Assembly (NCBI RefSeq): GCF_937921625.1
Contig: NZ_CAKZTI010000028.1
Span: 1 to 64,000, forward strand
DNA from: an uncultured Campylobacter sp.
Lineage (GTDB): Bacteria; Campylobacterota; Campylobacteria; Campylobacterales; Campylobacteraceae
Direction of reading: 5' to 3'
DNA length: 64,000 nt
Shown: positions 53,382 to 62,530 of the stretch, piece by piece
Numbering within the stretch: the stretch's first letter is position 1
Layout of the letters: each line of letters begins with the position of its first letter
The notes under the pieces: generated by a model
Database searches by the model: none
What the model was told of the DNA's origin: nothing
The model's input: only the letters and a program-made list of their open reading frames with translations
Program-made: the position numbers and the translations under genes

Positions 53382-53657
53382 TTAATCCGTTAGCCATTGT
53401 ACCACATATTCCAATAATTCCTCTAAATTCTCGGCTCCGCAACTTCCTTTGAGTTCGTTTTCCGTGGCATTGATGAAAAACCAATCCTCGTCATCTCTAT
53501 CGATATTTATTTTGATCGGCTTTTTCCCGCTCTCGCCATCGATTTCAATCCACCAACCGGGATTATCGACCGTTTCTAGCGTAAGGCCATATTCATGCTC
53601 CCATTCTCCGTCGCATTTGGAAGCGTACCAGTTTTGTATGAGTTTTAGATTACTCAT
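53382..53657 (-). CDS. Imm53 family immunity protein
   Basis: 91 residues from the ATG at 53657, which follows a strong AAAGGAGG; an in-frame ATG at 53678 lies upstream of that site and is rejected. The N-terminal LIQNWYASKCDGEWEHEYG and the following TVDNPGWWIEIDGE match the immunity protein 53 family, small cytoplasmic proteins that neutralise a matching polymorphic toxin. No toxin gene is present within the window. Confidence 0.85.
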   Translation of the reverse strand: MSNLKLIQNWYASKCDGEWEHEYGLTLETVDNPGWWIEIDGESGKKPIKINIDRDDEDWFFINATENELKGSCGAENLEELLEYVVQWLTD

Positions 53658-53748
53658 TGTTTCCTCCTTTAATTTCATAAATTTTAAAATTCCCGATCCA
53701 TTGGGCTTTGATATTGCAATTGAAGCAGGGCTTCCTTGCTATTTAAAT

Positions 53749-54102
53749 TTAATCGCTTATTAAAAATTTCTTTTCCACGCCGTCTTTATTTACGGTGATT
53801 ATCTTCGAGTTTGGAATATTTAAAAATTTTATAGCTTTTTCATCCAGTTCGGACAATGGCTCCTCAAGATTAAATTTAGTTTTATAGTAATATAGCGAAA
53901 GATCTCTTTTGTTGCCCTGCTCCATAAGTTGCATTATGCACCTATCGTTTGAATCACCGGTTATATGACGGTTTATCATCATAAACGGCTCGCAGCTTTT
54001 ATGAAAAGGGAAGCGGCCGAAGTTAAAAAGATTGCCGACGAGCTCAAATACAAGGACAAAAAACAGAAATAAAATGAATAGCTTGATCATTCTGCGTTTC
54101 AT
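53749..54102 (-). CDS. Small membrane-anchored hypothetical protein
   Basis: 117 residues. A basic start (KRRMIK) and a hydrophobic stretch LFILFLFFVLVFELVG (about 8-23) give a membrane anchor. The rest is soluble with two cysteines (KSCEPF and DRCIMQ) that could form a disulfide if exported. Not recognised. First gene of the reverse-strand island, upstream of Imm53 by about 90 bases. It could be a membrane-bound immunity protein; inference only. Confidence 0.6.
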   Translation of the reverse strand: MKRRMIKLFILFLFFVLVFELVGNLFNFGRFPFHKSCEPFMMINRHITGDSNDRCIMQLMEQGNKRDLSLYYYKTKFNLEEPLSELDEKAIKFLNIPNSKIITVNKDGVEKKFLISD

Positions 54103-54217
54103 TGCGGCGCTTCCTAAATTTTGAAATCAAAGATTCGTTTGTGTTTTAAATACATAAACGGTATTTGCGCTTAAGTCGCGGGTGCGTCCAAGCGCTAGTA
54201 GCGGTCTGGCACAAAAT

Positions 54218-55570
54218 TTACGACGCTATCTCGCCTTTTGCTGCGCCGGTTGCGGCGGATTCGCTTTCGTCCATAATGATGAGCTGTTTTGCGCGCTTAA
54301 TCTTGGCATCGTCGCGGAACGCCGCACGCACCTTGTCCATGCCGGTGTAAAATTCCTTCATCAAAACAAGGCACAAATACGCGCCAAATTCCGTCGTACG
54401 GATGATCTCGCCCTCGATGCGCACGGCTCCTGCAAGCCTTAGCAGGCTAAGTTCTCTGCCCAGTTCGCGGCGCAAATTTAGATCGTTTGCGGCGTTAAAT
54501 TTAGCGATATCGATCTCGCCGTTGAAAAGCTCGGTCAAAAAGAGGTATTTCGCGCGCTCGGATCTGCTAAAATCGCAAGTGGCGATGACGGTGCTTTCGT
54601 TTTTATGCACTCTGCTTGCGTAGTCTTCGAGGTTGAACGCATTTACGAGCAGCCTGCCGCCTAAGAAACTAAACGCACCGCTTCCGATGCCCACGTATTC
54701 GTGATTCGTGCCTACGTACTCGTCGCTCATATTTGATTTTTCGCGAGCAAAGGCCCATGCGTTGCTGCGGTGCCAGCTAGAAAATTCCTTGCAGATGATG
54801 GAGTAAAACTCCTCCTCGTGATCTACATTGCTAACGCCGAGGCTCCGCGCTATTTGATCGCGCGTCAAAGGCGATTTCATCAGCGGATACAGCGTGATCT
54901 GCTCCGGTTTTACCGCTTTTGCCGCTTCAATGTCGCGAAGTAAAATTTCGCGAGTTTGAAACGGAAAGTTAAAGATCAGATCCAGGCTTAAAATCGGTAG
55001 AATTCCGACCGCTCGAGATAGCTTTTCTTGCAAAATTTCGCCCGAGCCGAATTTGTCATAGCGCGAAGCTTTACGTAAAATATCATCATCAAAGCTCTGA
55101 ACCCCCACGCTTAGGCGGTCTATTAGCCCGCGAAATCGTAGCAAGCTCTCAGGCTCGATGTGGTTAGGATCGCTCTCGCACGAGACCTCTTTGATGCTAA
55201 AAAGCGACTTGGCAAGCTCCAGCGTGCGCGCTAGCTCATCCTCGTCGATAAGCGTCGTGCCGCCGCCTACATAAAGCGTCTCAAAGTCGTAGCCTGCGTC
55301 TTTCGTGCGCTGCATCTCGGTGCGTAGCGCGCTGAAATACGCCTTACACGCGCCGCGCTCGTAGGCGTATTTGTGAAAGGAGCAGTACGGGCAAAACGTG
55401 TGGCAGAAGGGCACGTGCATGTAGAACATATATTTTTTATCGGGGTTTGGAATTTTGGCGATATTTTCCTGCGTGATGTCGATTCTAAGGGAGTTGTATA
55501 GGGATTTTTGCATAGTTTCGGCGGCGTATTTTTTGGCGAAGCTATGCACCATTTGACTGATAAAATTCAT
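54218..55570 (-). CDS. Radical SAM protein of the coproporphyrinogen III oxidase (HemN/HemW/ChuW) family
   Basis: 450 residues. The radical SAM cluster motif CHTFCPYC (CX3CX2C) follows MHVPF near residue 52, with VGGGTTLIDEDEL as the SAM-binding region and LSVGVQSFDDDIL as the conserved HemN-family stretch. Such proteins either oxidise coproporphyrinogen without oxygen, insert heme (HemW) or open heme anaerobically (ChuW). The sequence alone does not decide between these. It stands alone on the reverse strand between the small-gene island and azlCD. Confidence 0.88.
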   Translation of the reverse strand: MNFISQMVHSFAKKYAAETMQKSLYNSLRIDITQENIAKIPNPDKKYMFYMHVPFCHTFCPYCSFHKYAYERGACKAYFSALRTEMQRTKDAGYDFETLYVGGGTTLIDEDELARTLELAKSLFSIKEVSCESDPNHIEPESLLRFRGLIDRLSVGVQSFDDDILRKASRYDKFGSGEILQEKLSRAVGILPILSLDLIFNFPFQTREILLRDIEAAKAVKPEQITLYPLMKSPLTRDQIARSLGVSNVDHEEEFYSIICKEFSSWHRSNAWAFAREKSNMSDEYVGTNHEYVGIGSGAFSFLGGRLLVNAFNLEDYASRVHKNESTVIATCDFSRSERAKYLFLTELFNGEIDIAKFNAANDLNLRRELGRELSLLRLAGAVRIEGEIIRTTEFGAYLCLVLMKEFYTGMDKVRAAFRDDAKIKRAKQLIIMDESESAATGAAKGEIAS

Positions 55571-55639
55571 AAAACTTGAACCTTTTTTAAACTTAAAAAT
55601 TAATTTTTGAAGTTTATCGAAAACTAACTTATAAATTTA

Positions 55640-55987
55640 TCAATAATTCAATAAAAAGCGTAGCACCGCCATATATATTAGCGTAGGAAGCGCTATCGTA
55701 ACGAGCGAATTGCGGAATTTAGCATGCACGACAAACGCCATAATCAGGCAAAGTATCAGCGCTGCCGTTTGCAGCACGTCTGCGCTAAAAGTCCGCTCGC
55801 CCGAAAAGCTAGGCAGCATCGTCTTAAGCGCGTATATCGTCAAAACGACCATTATCAAAAGTCCGGAGTTTTTCTGCAGATACGATAAGCTTGGACTCGC
55901 GGTCTTTTTCTTAAAAAGCAGCAGCGGCAAAAATCGCGTCAAAATCGTAGCGAGCGAGGCCAGAAAGATATAGGGCAAAATTTCCAC
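55640..55987 (-). CDS. azlD: Branched-chain amino-acid exporter small subunit AzlD
   Basis: 115 residues with four hydrophobic segments, starting ILPYIFLASLATILTRFLPL, the AzlD pattern. It pairs with AzlC to export branched-chain amino acids or analogues. Its start codon overlaps the azlC stop by one base. Length and hydrophobic layout fit the family. Confidence 0.92.
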   Translation of the reverse strand: MEILPYIFLASLATILTRFLPLLLFKKKTASPSLSYLQKNSGLLIMVVLTIYALKTMLPSFSGERTFSADVLQTAALILCLIMAFVVHAKFRNSLVTIALPTLIYMAVLRFLLNY

Positions 55988-56745
55988 TACCTACCCCTTT
56001 TTAAGAATTTTCGCAGTCTGCGTCCCGTGCGCAAAGGCTGCTCGAAGTATTTACGAAAGAGCAGCAATACCGCTGTGCCGAAAATCAGGGTGCCGAATAA
56101 AAAGTATTTTGCAGGAAAGATAAAAAGCCCCATAAATGCGCACGCAAAGCCCAGAAATAGCACTTTGTATTGCGGATTTGCTTTAAAAACCTCATAGGTT
56201 AGCATCGCAAAAAGCGCCGTCAGGCTAAACTCGACCCCGCTAAAATCAAGCTTTAAGCTTGCCCCCAAAACAGCCCCTGCAACGACGCCCACAACCCAGT
56301 AGGATTGATTTAAAACCGCGGTTAGATTATAGAGCAGATCAAGCTCTTTTAGTCTTTGCGACGTTACGGGTCGCTCGCCGCTAAGCTCCTCGGGACGCAA
56401 AAAAGCGCGCGCTTTTAGCAGGGCAAAGGTTTCGTCCGTAAGGGCATATACGGCGTAAATTTTATGACGTACGAAGCGCAGCTCGTCCAGGAGCGACATC
56501 GTATAGAAAAAATGGCGGAAATTTAGCAAGAACGCCACGACGAAGGTATCTACGAGCGAGGCGTGAGTTGCGATGAATGCGATCAGCACGAACTCCACGC
56601 TGCCTGCATATATAAGCAGCGAGGTCAGCGCGAGCGCCCAGACGGGCAGATCTTGGCTGATGCCGTAGATGCCAAACGCCAGCCCCAGCGGTACGTAGCC
56701 CATCATCACGGCAAGGGTGGATCTTAAAATTTCAAATTTACTCAT
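55987..56745 (-). CDS. azlC: Branched-chain amino-acid exporter large subunit AzlC
   Basis: 252 residues with six or more membrane segments. The family start YVPLGLAFGIYGIS and the LLNFRHFFYTMSLLDEL segment identify AzlC. The C-terminus is a basic cytoplasmic tail (RTGRRLRKFLKRGR). It precedes azlD with a one-base overlap, forming a two-subunit exporter in the inner membrane. Confidence 0.93.
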   Translation of the reverse strand: MSKFEILRSTLAVMMGYVPLGLAFGIYGISQDLPVWALALTSLLIYAGSVEFVLIAFIATHASLVDTFVVAFLLNFRHFFYTMSLLDELRFVRHKIYAVYALTDETFALLKARAFLRPEELSGERPVTSQRLKELDLLYNLTAVLNQSYWVVGVVAGAVLGASLKLDFSGVEFSLTALFAMLTYEVFKANPQYKVLFLGFACAFMGLFIFPAKYFLFGTLIFGTAVLLLFRKYFEQPLRTGRRLRKFLKRGR

Positions 56746-56966
56746 AGCTTTCCTAAATTTAAAAGGGCGATTGTAGCTAAAATTTTATTAAATTTTCAAA
56801 GGCGTGCGGGCGGGATCTGCGCCGCTGCGAGCTGGTTTTGCGCGGTTATGCGTCGCAAGAGGAGCTGTAAAATTTACTCGCTTCGGCGCCGTAAAATTTT
56901 AAAATTTAGCCTGCGTAGAATTTTGCGAAATTTTAAAATTTCAGAGAGTGGATTTTTAAATTTAGC

Positions 56967-58529
56967 CTAAAATACGTGGCGCAAAAGCACGAATGCAAAC
57001 GCCGAAAGCAGCGCCGAGACGGGCAGGGTGATGATCCACGCTAGCCCGATCGGCTTCATCAAGGACCAGTTCGTGCTGTGATTTACCAAGCCGATGCCTA
57101 AAATCGCGCCGATTAGCACGTGGGTCGAGGAGATCGGAAGCCCCAGCACCGATGCCGCCATGACGACGACGGCGCTTGCGAGCTCGGCGCTAAAGCCCGA
57201 AGCGGGGTGAATTTTGGTAAGATTAGTGCCTACGGTGGCGATTACCTCTTTGCCGATGAACCAAAGCCCCGCTATGAGGGCTACTGCGAACATTATCATA
57301 ATCTGTTGCGGCACGGGAGTGGAGGGATTGATACTATTCGTAGCCATCGTATCGATGATGGCGGCAAACGGACCCACGGCGTTTGCGATGTCGTTGCTGC
57401 CGTGCGAAAAGGCAAAGCCGCTAGCGGTGAGCACCTGCAGCCAGCTAAACATCAAAAACGCGGATTTGTTTAAATTTGAGCGGCGCAGGGTTTTAGCGAA
57501 AATAAACATTAAAAGCCAGGTAATCAGCGTCGACATACCGATGATGAGGTAGTTGTAAAAATTCGTAAGCCCGAAATTTAGATTATGCAACCCCTTAAAT
57601 ATCAACATCGCCGAGATCACGAAAGCTCCGATACCCGCTACGGCGGGGATCCCGTACTCTAGGGCCTTGTGGGATTTGAGTTTCTCTTTTTTAGCGTCAA
57701 GCTCGATCACCTTTTTATAATACTCGCTATCCAGCTCACTTGGATCAAAATCTGGATCGCGCATCGCGTAAATATCGTGATTTAGCGCCTCTGCATAGGC
57801 GATCTTTTGGATGTCGTCCAGGGTCTCGAAGGTCTTTTTATGCAGCTTGCGGAGGGATTTTTTTTCGCGCTTTATGCGGTCGATCTTTATTTGAGCGTAG
57901 CGGTTGTAATCCAAAATGTAATGCTTAATTAGCCAGAAAATTCCAAAGGAGATCACTCCGCCTAAAATCGGCGAGAGCACCCAAGAGATCGCTATTTTGC
58001 CGATCTTATCCCACTGCACGAGCCACAATGCGGAAGTCTCTGCGGTATTAAGCAGGACGCCTAGTGTAAGTCCCGAGCCCACGATGCCGCCGATGATAGC
58101 GTGCGTAGTAGATACGGGCAAACCCTTTCTGCTGGCAAAAAGCAGCCACGCGCCCGCCGCAAAAAGCGCGCTCATCATTACATAGATAAAATCCCTAGGA
58201 TGCACGTCCATTTTGCTAAGATCGATTATGCCACTGCGGATCGTCGAAGTTACTTCGCCGCCTGCGATTACAGCGCCGCTTGCTTCAAATACCGCCGCGA
58301 TACAAAGGGCCTGCGCGATGCTAAGAGTGCCGCTTCCGACGCTGGTGCCGAAGGAATTTGCCACGTCGTTTCCGCCGATATTAAAGGCCATAAAGATGCC
58401 TAAAAATACCGAAACTAAAAATAGCGTTTTATCGCCGCTTCCTATAAAACCGAATCCCCAGATAAGAAAATAGATTGTTACGCCGCAGAATATGCCGTAG
58501 AAAATGAGACTTATCTTGCTAGATTTCAT
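56967..58529 (-). CDS. pit: Low-affinity inorganic phosphate transporter (Pit/PHO4 family)
   Basis: 520 residues. Two PHO4 repeats carry the signature pairs: AFNIGGNDVANSFGTSVGSG and SHGSNDIANAVGPFAAI. Each half also has a STTHAIIGGIVG or SSTHVLIGAILG segment. About ten membrane spans, split by a charged central loop (about 200-290, KREKKSLRKLHKK). It moves phosphate, or metal-phosphate, by proton symport. It is divergent from the nuo operon. Confidence 0.93.
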   Translation of the reverse strand: MKSSKISLIFYGIFCGVTIYFLIWGFGFIGSGDKTLFLVSVFLGIFMAFNIGGNDVANSFGTSVGSGTLSIAQALCIAAVFEASGAVIAGGEVTSTIRSGIIDLSKMDVHPRDFIYVMMSALFAAGAWLLFASRKGLPVSTTHAIIGGIVGSGLTLGVLLNTAETSALWLVQWDKIGKIAISWVLSPILGGVISFGIFWLIKHYILDYNRYAQIKIDRIKREKKSLRKLHKKTFETLDDIQKIAYAEALNHDIYAMRDPDFDPSELDSEYYKKVIELDAKKEKLKSHKALEYGIPAVAGIGAFVISAMLIFKGLHNLNFGLTNFYNYLIIGMSTLITWLLMFIFAKTLRRSNLNKSAFLMFSWLQVLTASGFAFSHGSNDIANAVGPFAAIIDTMATNSINPSTPVPQQIMIMFAVALIAGLWFIGKEVIATVGTNLTKIHPASGFSAELASAVVVMAASVLGLPISSTHVLIGAILGIGLVNHSTNWSLMKPIGLAWIITLPVSALLSAFAFVLLRHVF

Positions 58530-58667
58530 AGCTCTCCCTTAAAATCCGCGAAATTTTACCACACGCGCCTTAATCCCCACTAAATCGCACGAGAGAGGTA
58601 TATTAAATTTTACTTTTAAAAGCGAATTTAGTGGCGCGCGCTAAGCTTTATTAAATCAATACTTCGT

Positions 58668-58673
58668 TACAAT
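58668..58673 (+). promoter_or_regulatory. Candidate -10 element for the nuo operon
   Basis: TACAAT lies 30 bases before the nuoA start at 58704, in the 174-base spacer between divergent pit and nuoA. Its position fits a sigma-70 promoter. A weak GAGGCG ribosome-binding site follows. Confidence 0.3.
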
Positions 58674-58703
58674 CCGCATTAAATTTTAAAACCGAGGCGA
58701 AAA

Positions 58704-59093
58704 ATGTCTAGAATTCCGCTGCAAAGCCCGTATTTCGGAATATTCGTAATGCTAATCCTAGCCTTTTGCGTCTTTTCGCTCATCGTTAAACTATCCTCTT
58801 TGGTAGGCTCGCGTTTAGCAGATAGGCGCGACGAGCGGCTAAAGGGCGAAATTTACGAAAGCGGCCCCGAGGCCGTCAAACAGCCCAACCGAATGAACTC
58901 CCACTTTTTTTTGATAGCCGTGCTTTTCATACTTTTTGACGTCGAGATTATCTTTATGTTTCCGTGGGCGGTAAATTTTAAAATTTTAGGCGTCTTCGGG
59001 CTTGTAGAGATGGCGTTTTTCATCGTATTATTAGGCATCGGTTTCATCTACGCCTGGAAAAAAGGAGCGCTAAATTGGCAGAGCATAAGATAA
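58704..59093 (+). CDS. nuoA: NADH-quinone oxidoreductase subunit A
   Basis: 129 residues with three membrane segments (about 15-33, 70-90 and 98-118). The loop with IYESGPEAVKQPN and the FLIAVLFILFDVEIIFMFPW segment are the NuoA hallmarks. Membrane arm of complex I. Overlaps nuoB by 19 bases. Confidence 0.96.
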   Translation: MSRIPLQSPYFGIFVMLILAFCVFSLIVKLSSLVGSRLADRRDERLKGEIYESGPEAVKQPNRMNSHFFLIAVLFILFDVEIIFMFPWAVNFKILGVFGLVEMAFFIVLLGIGFIYAWKKGALNWQSIR

Positions 59094-59584
59094 ACTACGC
59101 GCGCGAAAACGGGCTTCCCGTAGTTCTTACCACCGTCGATAAGCTGATCGCGTGGGGCAGGAGCAACTCTTTGTGGGCGATGACGTACGGGCTTGCTTGC
59201 TGTGCGATCGAGATGATGGCGGCGGGCGCGGGCAGATTTGACTTTGACCGCTTCGGTACGATATTTCGCGCAAGCGCCAAGCAATCGGACGTGATGATAA
59301 TCGCAGGCACGCTTAGCAAAAAGCATGCCGAGTTTACGCGCCGCCTATACGACGCGATGCCCGAGCCCAAATGGGTCGTCAGTATGGGTAGCTGCGCCAA
59401 TACCGGAGGGATGTTTAATACCTACGCGACGGTGCAGGGCTGCGACCGCATAGTGCCCGTGGATATCTATCTACCCGGATGCGCACCTCGCCCCGAGACG
59501 CTTCAGTTTGCGCTGATGGTGCTGCAAAAAAAGATTCGCGCCCAAACGCCGCGCCGTGCACAAAAGGCAAAAAGGCTGATCTGA
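59075..59584 (+). CDS. nuoB: NADH-quinone oxidoreductase subunit B
   Basis: 169 residues. It carries the N2 [4Fe-4S] cluster next to the quinone site. Ligands are visible in YGLACCAIEMMA (tandem cysteines), MGSCANTGGMF and PGCAPRPE. The basic tail (RRAQKAKRLI) is a short extension. The stop overlaps the nuoC ATG (TGATG). Confidence 0.97.
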   Translation: MAEHKINYARENGLPVVLTTVDKLIAWGRSNSLWAMTYGLACCAIEMMAAGAGRFDFDRFGTIFRASAKQSDVMIIAGTLSKKHAEFTRRLYDAMPEPKWVVSMGSCANTGGMFNTYATVQGCDRIVPVDIYLPGCAPRPETLQFALMVLQKKIRAQTPRRAQKAKRLI

Positions 59585-60372
59585 TGAGAAAATTTAATCC
59601 CAAAGGCGATCAGAGTAAAAAAAATTACTACAAAGATAGATTTTTCATTCCCGAGGAAACGCCTAAATCCAGCGCAAACGAGAGCGATTTCAAAGACGAT
59701 CTAGACGCGCTTGAAGGCATCCAAATTTTAAACTCATACGTGGAATTTAATACTCTCGTGCTCTATGTGGAGTCTGCGCAAAATTTAGCGGCGCTGCGCG
59801 CGCTTAAGAGCGCTGGATATGAAATTTTGTGCGAGCTAAGTGGCGTAGATTTTACCGAGGCTCGCGGCGGCATCGAGGTTTTTTATCAGCTTTTGGATAT
59901 CAAAAGGGCGCGCCGCGCGCGGCTAAAGTGCTTCGTGCCGAATGAGAGCTTTTTGCAAAGCGCTGCGGGCATCTACAAAAGCGCGAACTGGGCGGAGCGC
60001 GAGCTATACGATATGATGGGCGTTTGGATTGAAAATCATCCAAATTTAGCGCGCCTAATAATGCCTGATGATTGGTTCGGATACCCGCTTTTGAAGTCCT
60101 ATCCGCTGCAAGGAGACGAGTTTGCCAAGTGGTACGAGGTGGATAAAATTTTTGGGCGCGATGCACGTGAACGGATCGGCGAGGAGAACCGAAATTCCGC
60201 ATTCGTGGATGAAAAAGATACCTTTAACTTCGCGCGGCTCTATCACGAGAGCGGTTATGGCGAGCCGCGGCCGCAAGAGAAAATTTTACAAGAATATCAA
60301 GAAGAGGGCGGCGTGCGCTTCGTAAAACGCGCTAAACGCGGAATTTACAAGATCATTACAAAGAGAAAATAA
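59584..60372 (+). CDS. nuoC: NADH-quinone oxidoreductase subunit C
   Basis: 262 residues from the ATG at 59584, one base overlapping the nuoB stop; the frame is open upstream from 59479 inside nuoB but that start is rejected. An N-terminal lysine-rich extension of about 60 residues precedes the core. The ANWAERELYDMMGVWIENHP segment is the NuoC 30-kDa signature, followed by DDWFGYPLLKSYPL. Peripheral arm of complex I. The stop overlaps nuoD by one base. Confidence 0.95.
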   Translation: MRKFNPKGDQSKKNYYKDRFFIPEETPKSSANESDFKDDLDALEGIQILNSYVEFNTLVLYVESAQNLAALRALKSAGYEILCELSGVDFTEARGGIEVFYQLLDIKRARRARLKCFVPNESFLQSAAGIYKSANWAERELYDMMGVWIENHPNLARLIMPDDWFGYPLLKSYPLQGDEFAKWYEVDKIFGRDARERIGEENRNSAFVDEKDTFNFARLYHESGYGEPRPQEKILQEYQEEGGVRFVKRAKRGIYKIITKRK

Positions 60373-61598
60373 TGCAAAATCGAAGCAAGCTAAGACCGTT
60401 TTTCGAAAACATCGAGTACGAGCGCGAGGGCGCGAATATGATCTTAAATTTCGGTCCGCAGCATCCAAGCGCGCACGGCCAGCTAAAGCTAGTGCTGGAG
60501 CTTGACGGCGAGCGCATCGTGCGTGCGCGCCCGGGCGTAGGCTATATGCACCGAGGCATCGAAAAGATGGCAGAAAATATGATCTACGCGGAATTCGTCC
60601 CTGTAACAGACCGCATCGATTACATCGCATCGGGTTCGAACAACTACGGCTTTTGCGCCGCGGTCGAGAAGCTCTGTGGCATCGAAGTGCCGCGCCGCGC
60701 ACAGATCATCCGCACGATCTTGCTGGAGCTTAATCGCATCAGCTCGCACCTTCTGTTTTTGGGGACGCACGCGCTTGATATCGGTGCGATGACGGTATTT
60801 CTCTACTGTTTTCGCTCGCGCGAATACATACTTGATCTCATAGAAAAATACTGCGGCGCGCGCCTTACGCACAATAATATCAAAATCGGCGGCGTCTTTT
60901 TGGATCTGCCTAACGGCTGGTTAGAAGAGATGTTGAAATTCTGCGACGAATTCCCGAGCGACATTAAAGAATTTGAAGATATGCTCGATACCAATAGAAT
61001 TTGGCTGATGCGAACCGAGGGCGTGGGCGTTATCTCGCACGAAGATGCCCTTAGCTGCGGCTGTAGCGGAGTAACGCTACGCGCTAGCGGGCATGCGTGG
61101 GATATCCGAAAAGAGGAGCCCTATCTCATCTACGACGAGCTTGATTTTGACGTGCCGTATGCGAGCGAGGGCGATTGCTACGCGCGCTATAAGTGTTATA
61201 TGGCGGAGATGCGCGAGAGCCTTAAAATTTTGCGCCAGTGCGCGAAACATTATCCGCTGAGCGATCCGCAAATTTTAGCGATCAATCCCGCTTACGTAAA
61301 TCCTAGCAAAGAGCAGATCATGACGCAAAACTACTCGCTGATGCAGCATTTTGTGTTAGTCACTCAGGGTTTGCGCCCGCCCGTGGGCGAAATTTACGCC
61401 GCGAGCGAGAGTCCTAAGGGCGAGCTTGGATTTTATATCCGCTCGATGGGCGAAAGCCGCCCGTACCGCCTTAAGATCCGCACGCCGAGCTTTTGGCATT
61501 GCGCGGTCTATGAGGAAATTTTACCCGGGCAGTATCTTGCCGACGCCGCGGCGATCATCGGCAGCACTAATATTATCTTAGGCGAGGTGGATCGATGA
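60372..61598 (+). CDS. nuoD: NADH-quinone oxidoreductase subunit D
   Basis: 408 residues, the 49-kDa quinone-site subunit. NFGPQHPSAHGQLKLVLEL and RPGVGYMHRGIEKMAE near the N-terminus, and SRPYRLKIRTPSFWHC near the end, are the family motifs. It is a separate gene from nuoC, unlike the fused form of E. coli. Overlaps the next small gene by 4 bases. Confidence 0.97.
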   Translation: MQNRSKLRPFFENIEYEREGANMILNFGPQHPSAHGQLKLVLELDGERIVRARPGVGYMHRGIEKMAENMIYAEFVPVTDRIDYIASGSNNYGFCAAVEKLCGIEVPRRAQIIRTILLELNRISSHLLFLGTHALDIGAMTVFLYCFRSREYILDLIEKYCGARLTHNNIKIGGVFLDLPNGWLEEMLKFCDEFPSDIKEFEDMLDTNRIWLMRTEGVGVISHEDALSCGCSGVTLRASGHAWDIRKEEPYLIYDELDFDVPYASEGDCYARYKCYMAEMRESLKILRQCAKHYPLSDPQILAINPAYVNPSKEQIMTQNYSLMQHFVLVTQGLRPPVGEIYAASESPKGELGFYIRSMGESRPYRLKIRTPSFWHCAVYEEILPGQYLADAAAIIGSTNIILGEVDR

Positions 61599-61825
61599 AA
61601 CGCTACGATTTGAGGCATCTGGGCGATAAATTTTTAAACCGCATGGGCGAAATTTTAAAAAATTCCGCTCGCGGCGAAACGATGATCTTTATGTTTGAGA
61701 TGGGCGATTTCAGCGCGGTTCAAAAAAGCGCAGATCTGGTGGAGGGGCTAAATTCCACGCTTTTAAGCTCGATTCGTTATAACCAAGTCGATTGGATGGT
61801 CGTCGCCAAAAAGGGGAGAGGATGA
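61595..61825 (+). CDS. Small epsilonproteobacterial complex I protein in the nuoE position (Cj1575c-like)
   Basis: 76 residues, starting KRYDLRHLGDKFLNRMGEIL. It lacks the 2Fe-2S cysteine set of true NuoE. In C. jejuni the same slot holds Cj1575c, a small protein of unknown chemistry that stands in for NuoE. Here it overlaps nuoD by 4 bases and the next gene by 4. It probably helps form the electron-input end of a complex I that does not use NADH. Confidence 0.85.
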   Translation: MKRYDLRHLGDKFLNRMGEILKNSARGETMIFMFEMGDFSAVQKSADLVEGLNSTLLSSIRYNQVDWMVVAKKGRG

Positions 61826-62529
61826 AAATTCTAAATTTTGCGTCGCTGCTTAGCCTTCAAAATCCCGCGCTCGCAGCCAGTTTTCAGAGCGCTGAAATTT
61901 TAAGCGTATCACCGCTGCAAGACCCGCATCTTCCGGGCGAGCTGATAAAATGCGAGATCGGCGCGCAAAGCTTCGTGCTGGCGCTAATCTGCGCTAGTTT
62001 TTGCGACGAGCAATATTTTGCGGATCTGGATCTGGAGTATCTAAGCGGCGAAAGCAGCGTGGGCGAGGAGGAGATCGAGCAGATCGCGGAGTTTTTGCAA
62101 AGCGGCTGCGACGCGCTTTTGATCGACGATGCGCTTATTAAAACTCATCCAGACGCCGAGAATATCAAAGCCTTTCTATCTCTCATAGCGGCGAAGTTCT
62201 GGGTTAAAATTTTAAATTTAGGCGGCGAGCAAGCGGACTTGGGCGCACAAGAGCGGGCAAATTTAAGGCCCCTTAAAGAGCCTGAGAATTTCGACGGCGC
62301 CGTGGTTTTCAAACACGATGCGGACGAGCGGCTCATCGGCGGAAGGTATTTTTGCATGGTCGCAAAGATCAAGGGCGGCGATCGCGTCCGCATCAAAACG
62401 CCGCACTTAAATTTAGAAAAAGAATTTATTTTGGATGAGGAGCTAAAGGGCACGATCGCGCTTTTGGGCTCGGGCGGGCAGGGCTTTGGCGGTTATAATT
62501 TCGAACTAGCCGAAATTTCTAAGGTTTAA
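61822..62529 (+). CDS. Epsilonproteobacterial complex I protein in the nuoF position (Cj1574c-like)
   Basis: 235 residues from the ATG at 61822 with GGGAGAGG before it. No NADH- or FMN-binding motif of NuoF is present. In C. jejuni the slot holds Cj1574c, required for complex I activity with a flavodoxin or other donor instead of NADH. The C-terminal LLGSGGQGFGGYNFELAEISK is glycine-rich. Next gene is nuoG one base later. The electron donor itself is not shown by the sequence. Confidence 0.85.
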   Translation: MKILNFASLLSLQNPALAASFQSAEILSVSPLQDPHLPGELIKCEIGAQSFVLALICASFCDEQYFADLDLEYLSGESSVGEEEIEQIAEFLQSGCDALLIDDALIKTHPDAENIKAFLSLIAAKFWVKILNLGGEQADLGAQERANLRPLKEPENFDGAVVFKHDADERLIGGRYFCMVAKIKGGDRVRIKTPHLNLEKEFILDEELKGTIALLGSGGQGFGGYNFELAEISKV

Positions 62530-62530
62530 A

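Noticed and set aside
59479..59583. Long upstream extension of nuoC
   Set aside because: It lies inside nuoB; the ATG at 59584 overlapping the nuoB stop fits the coupling seen across the operon.
61792..61821. Ten-codon extension of the nuoF-slot gene
   Set aside because: The ATG at 61822 overlaps the previous stop and has a ribosome-binding site.
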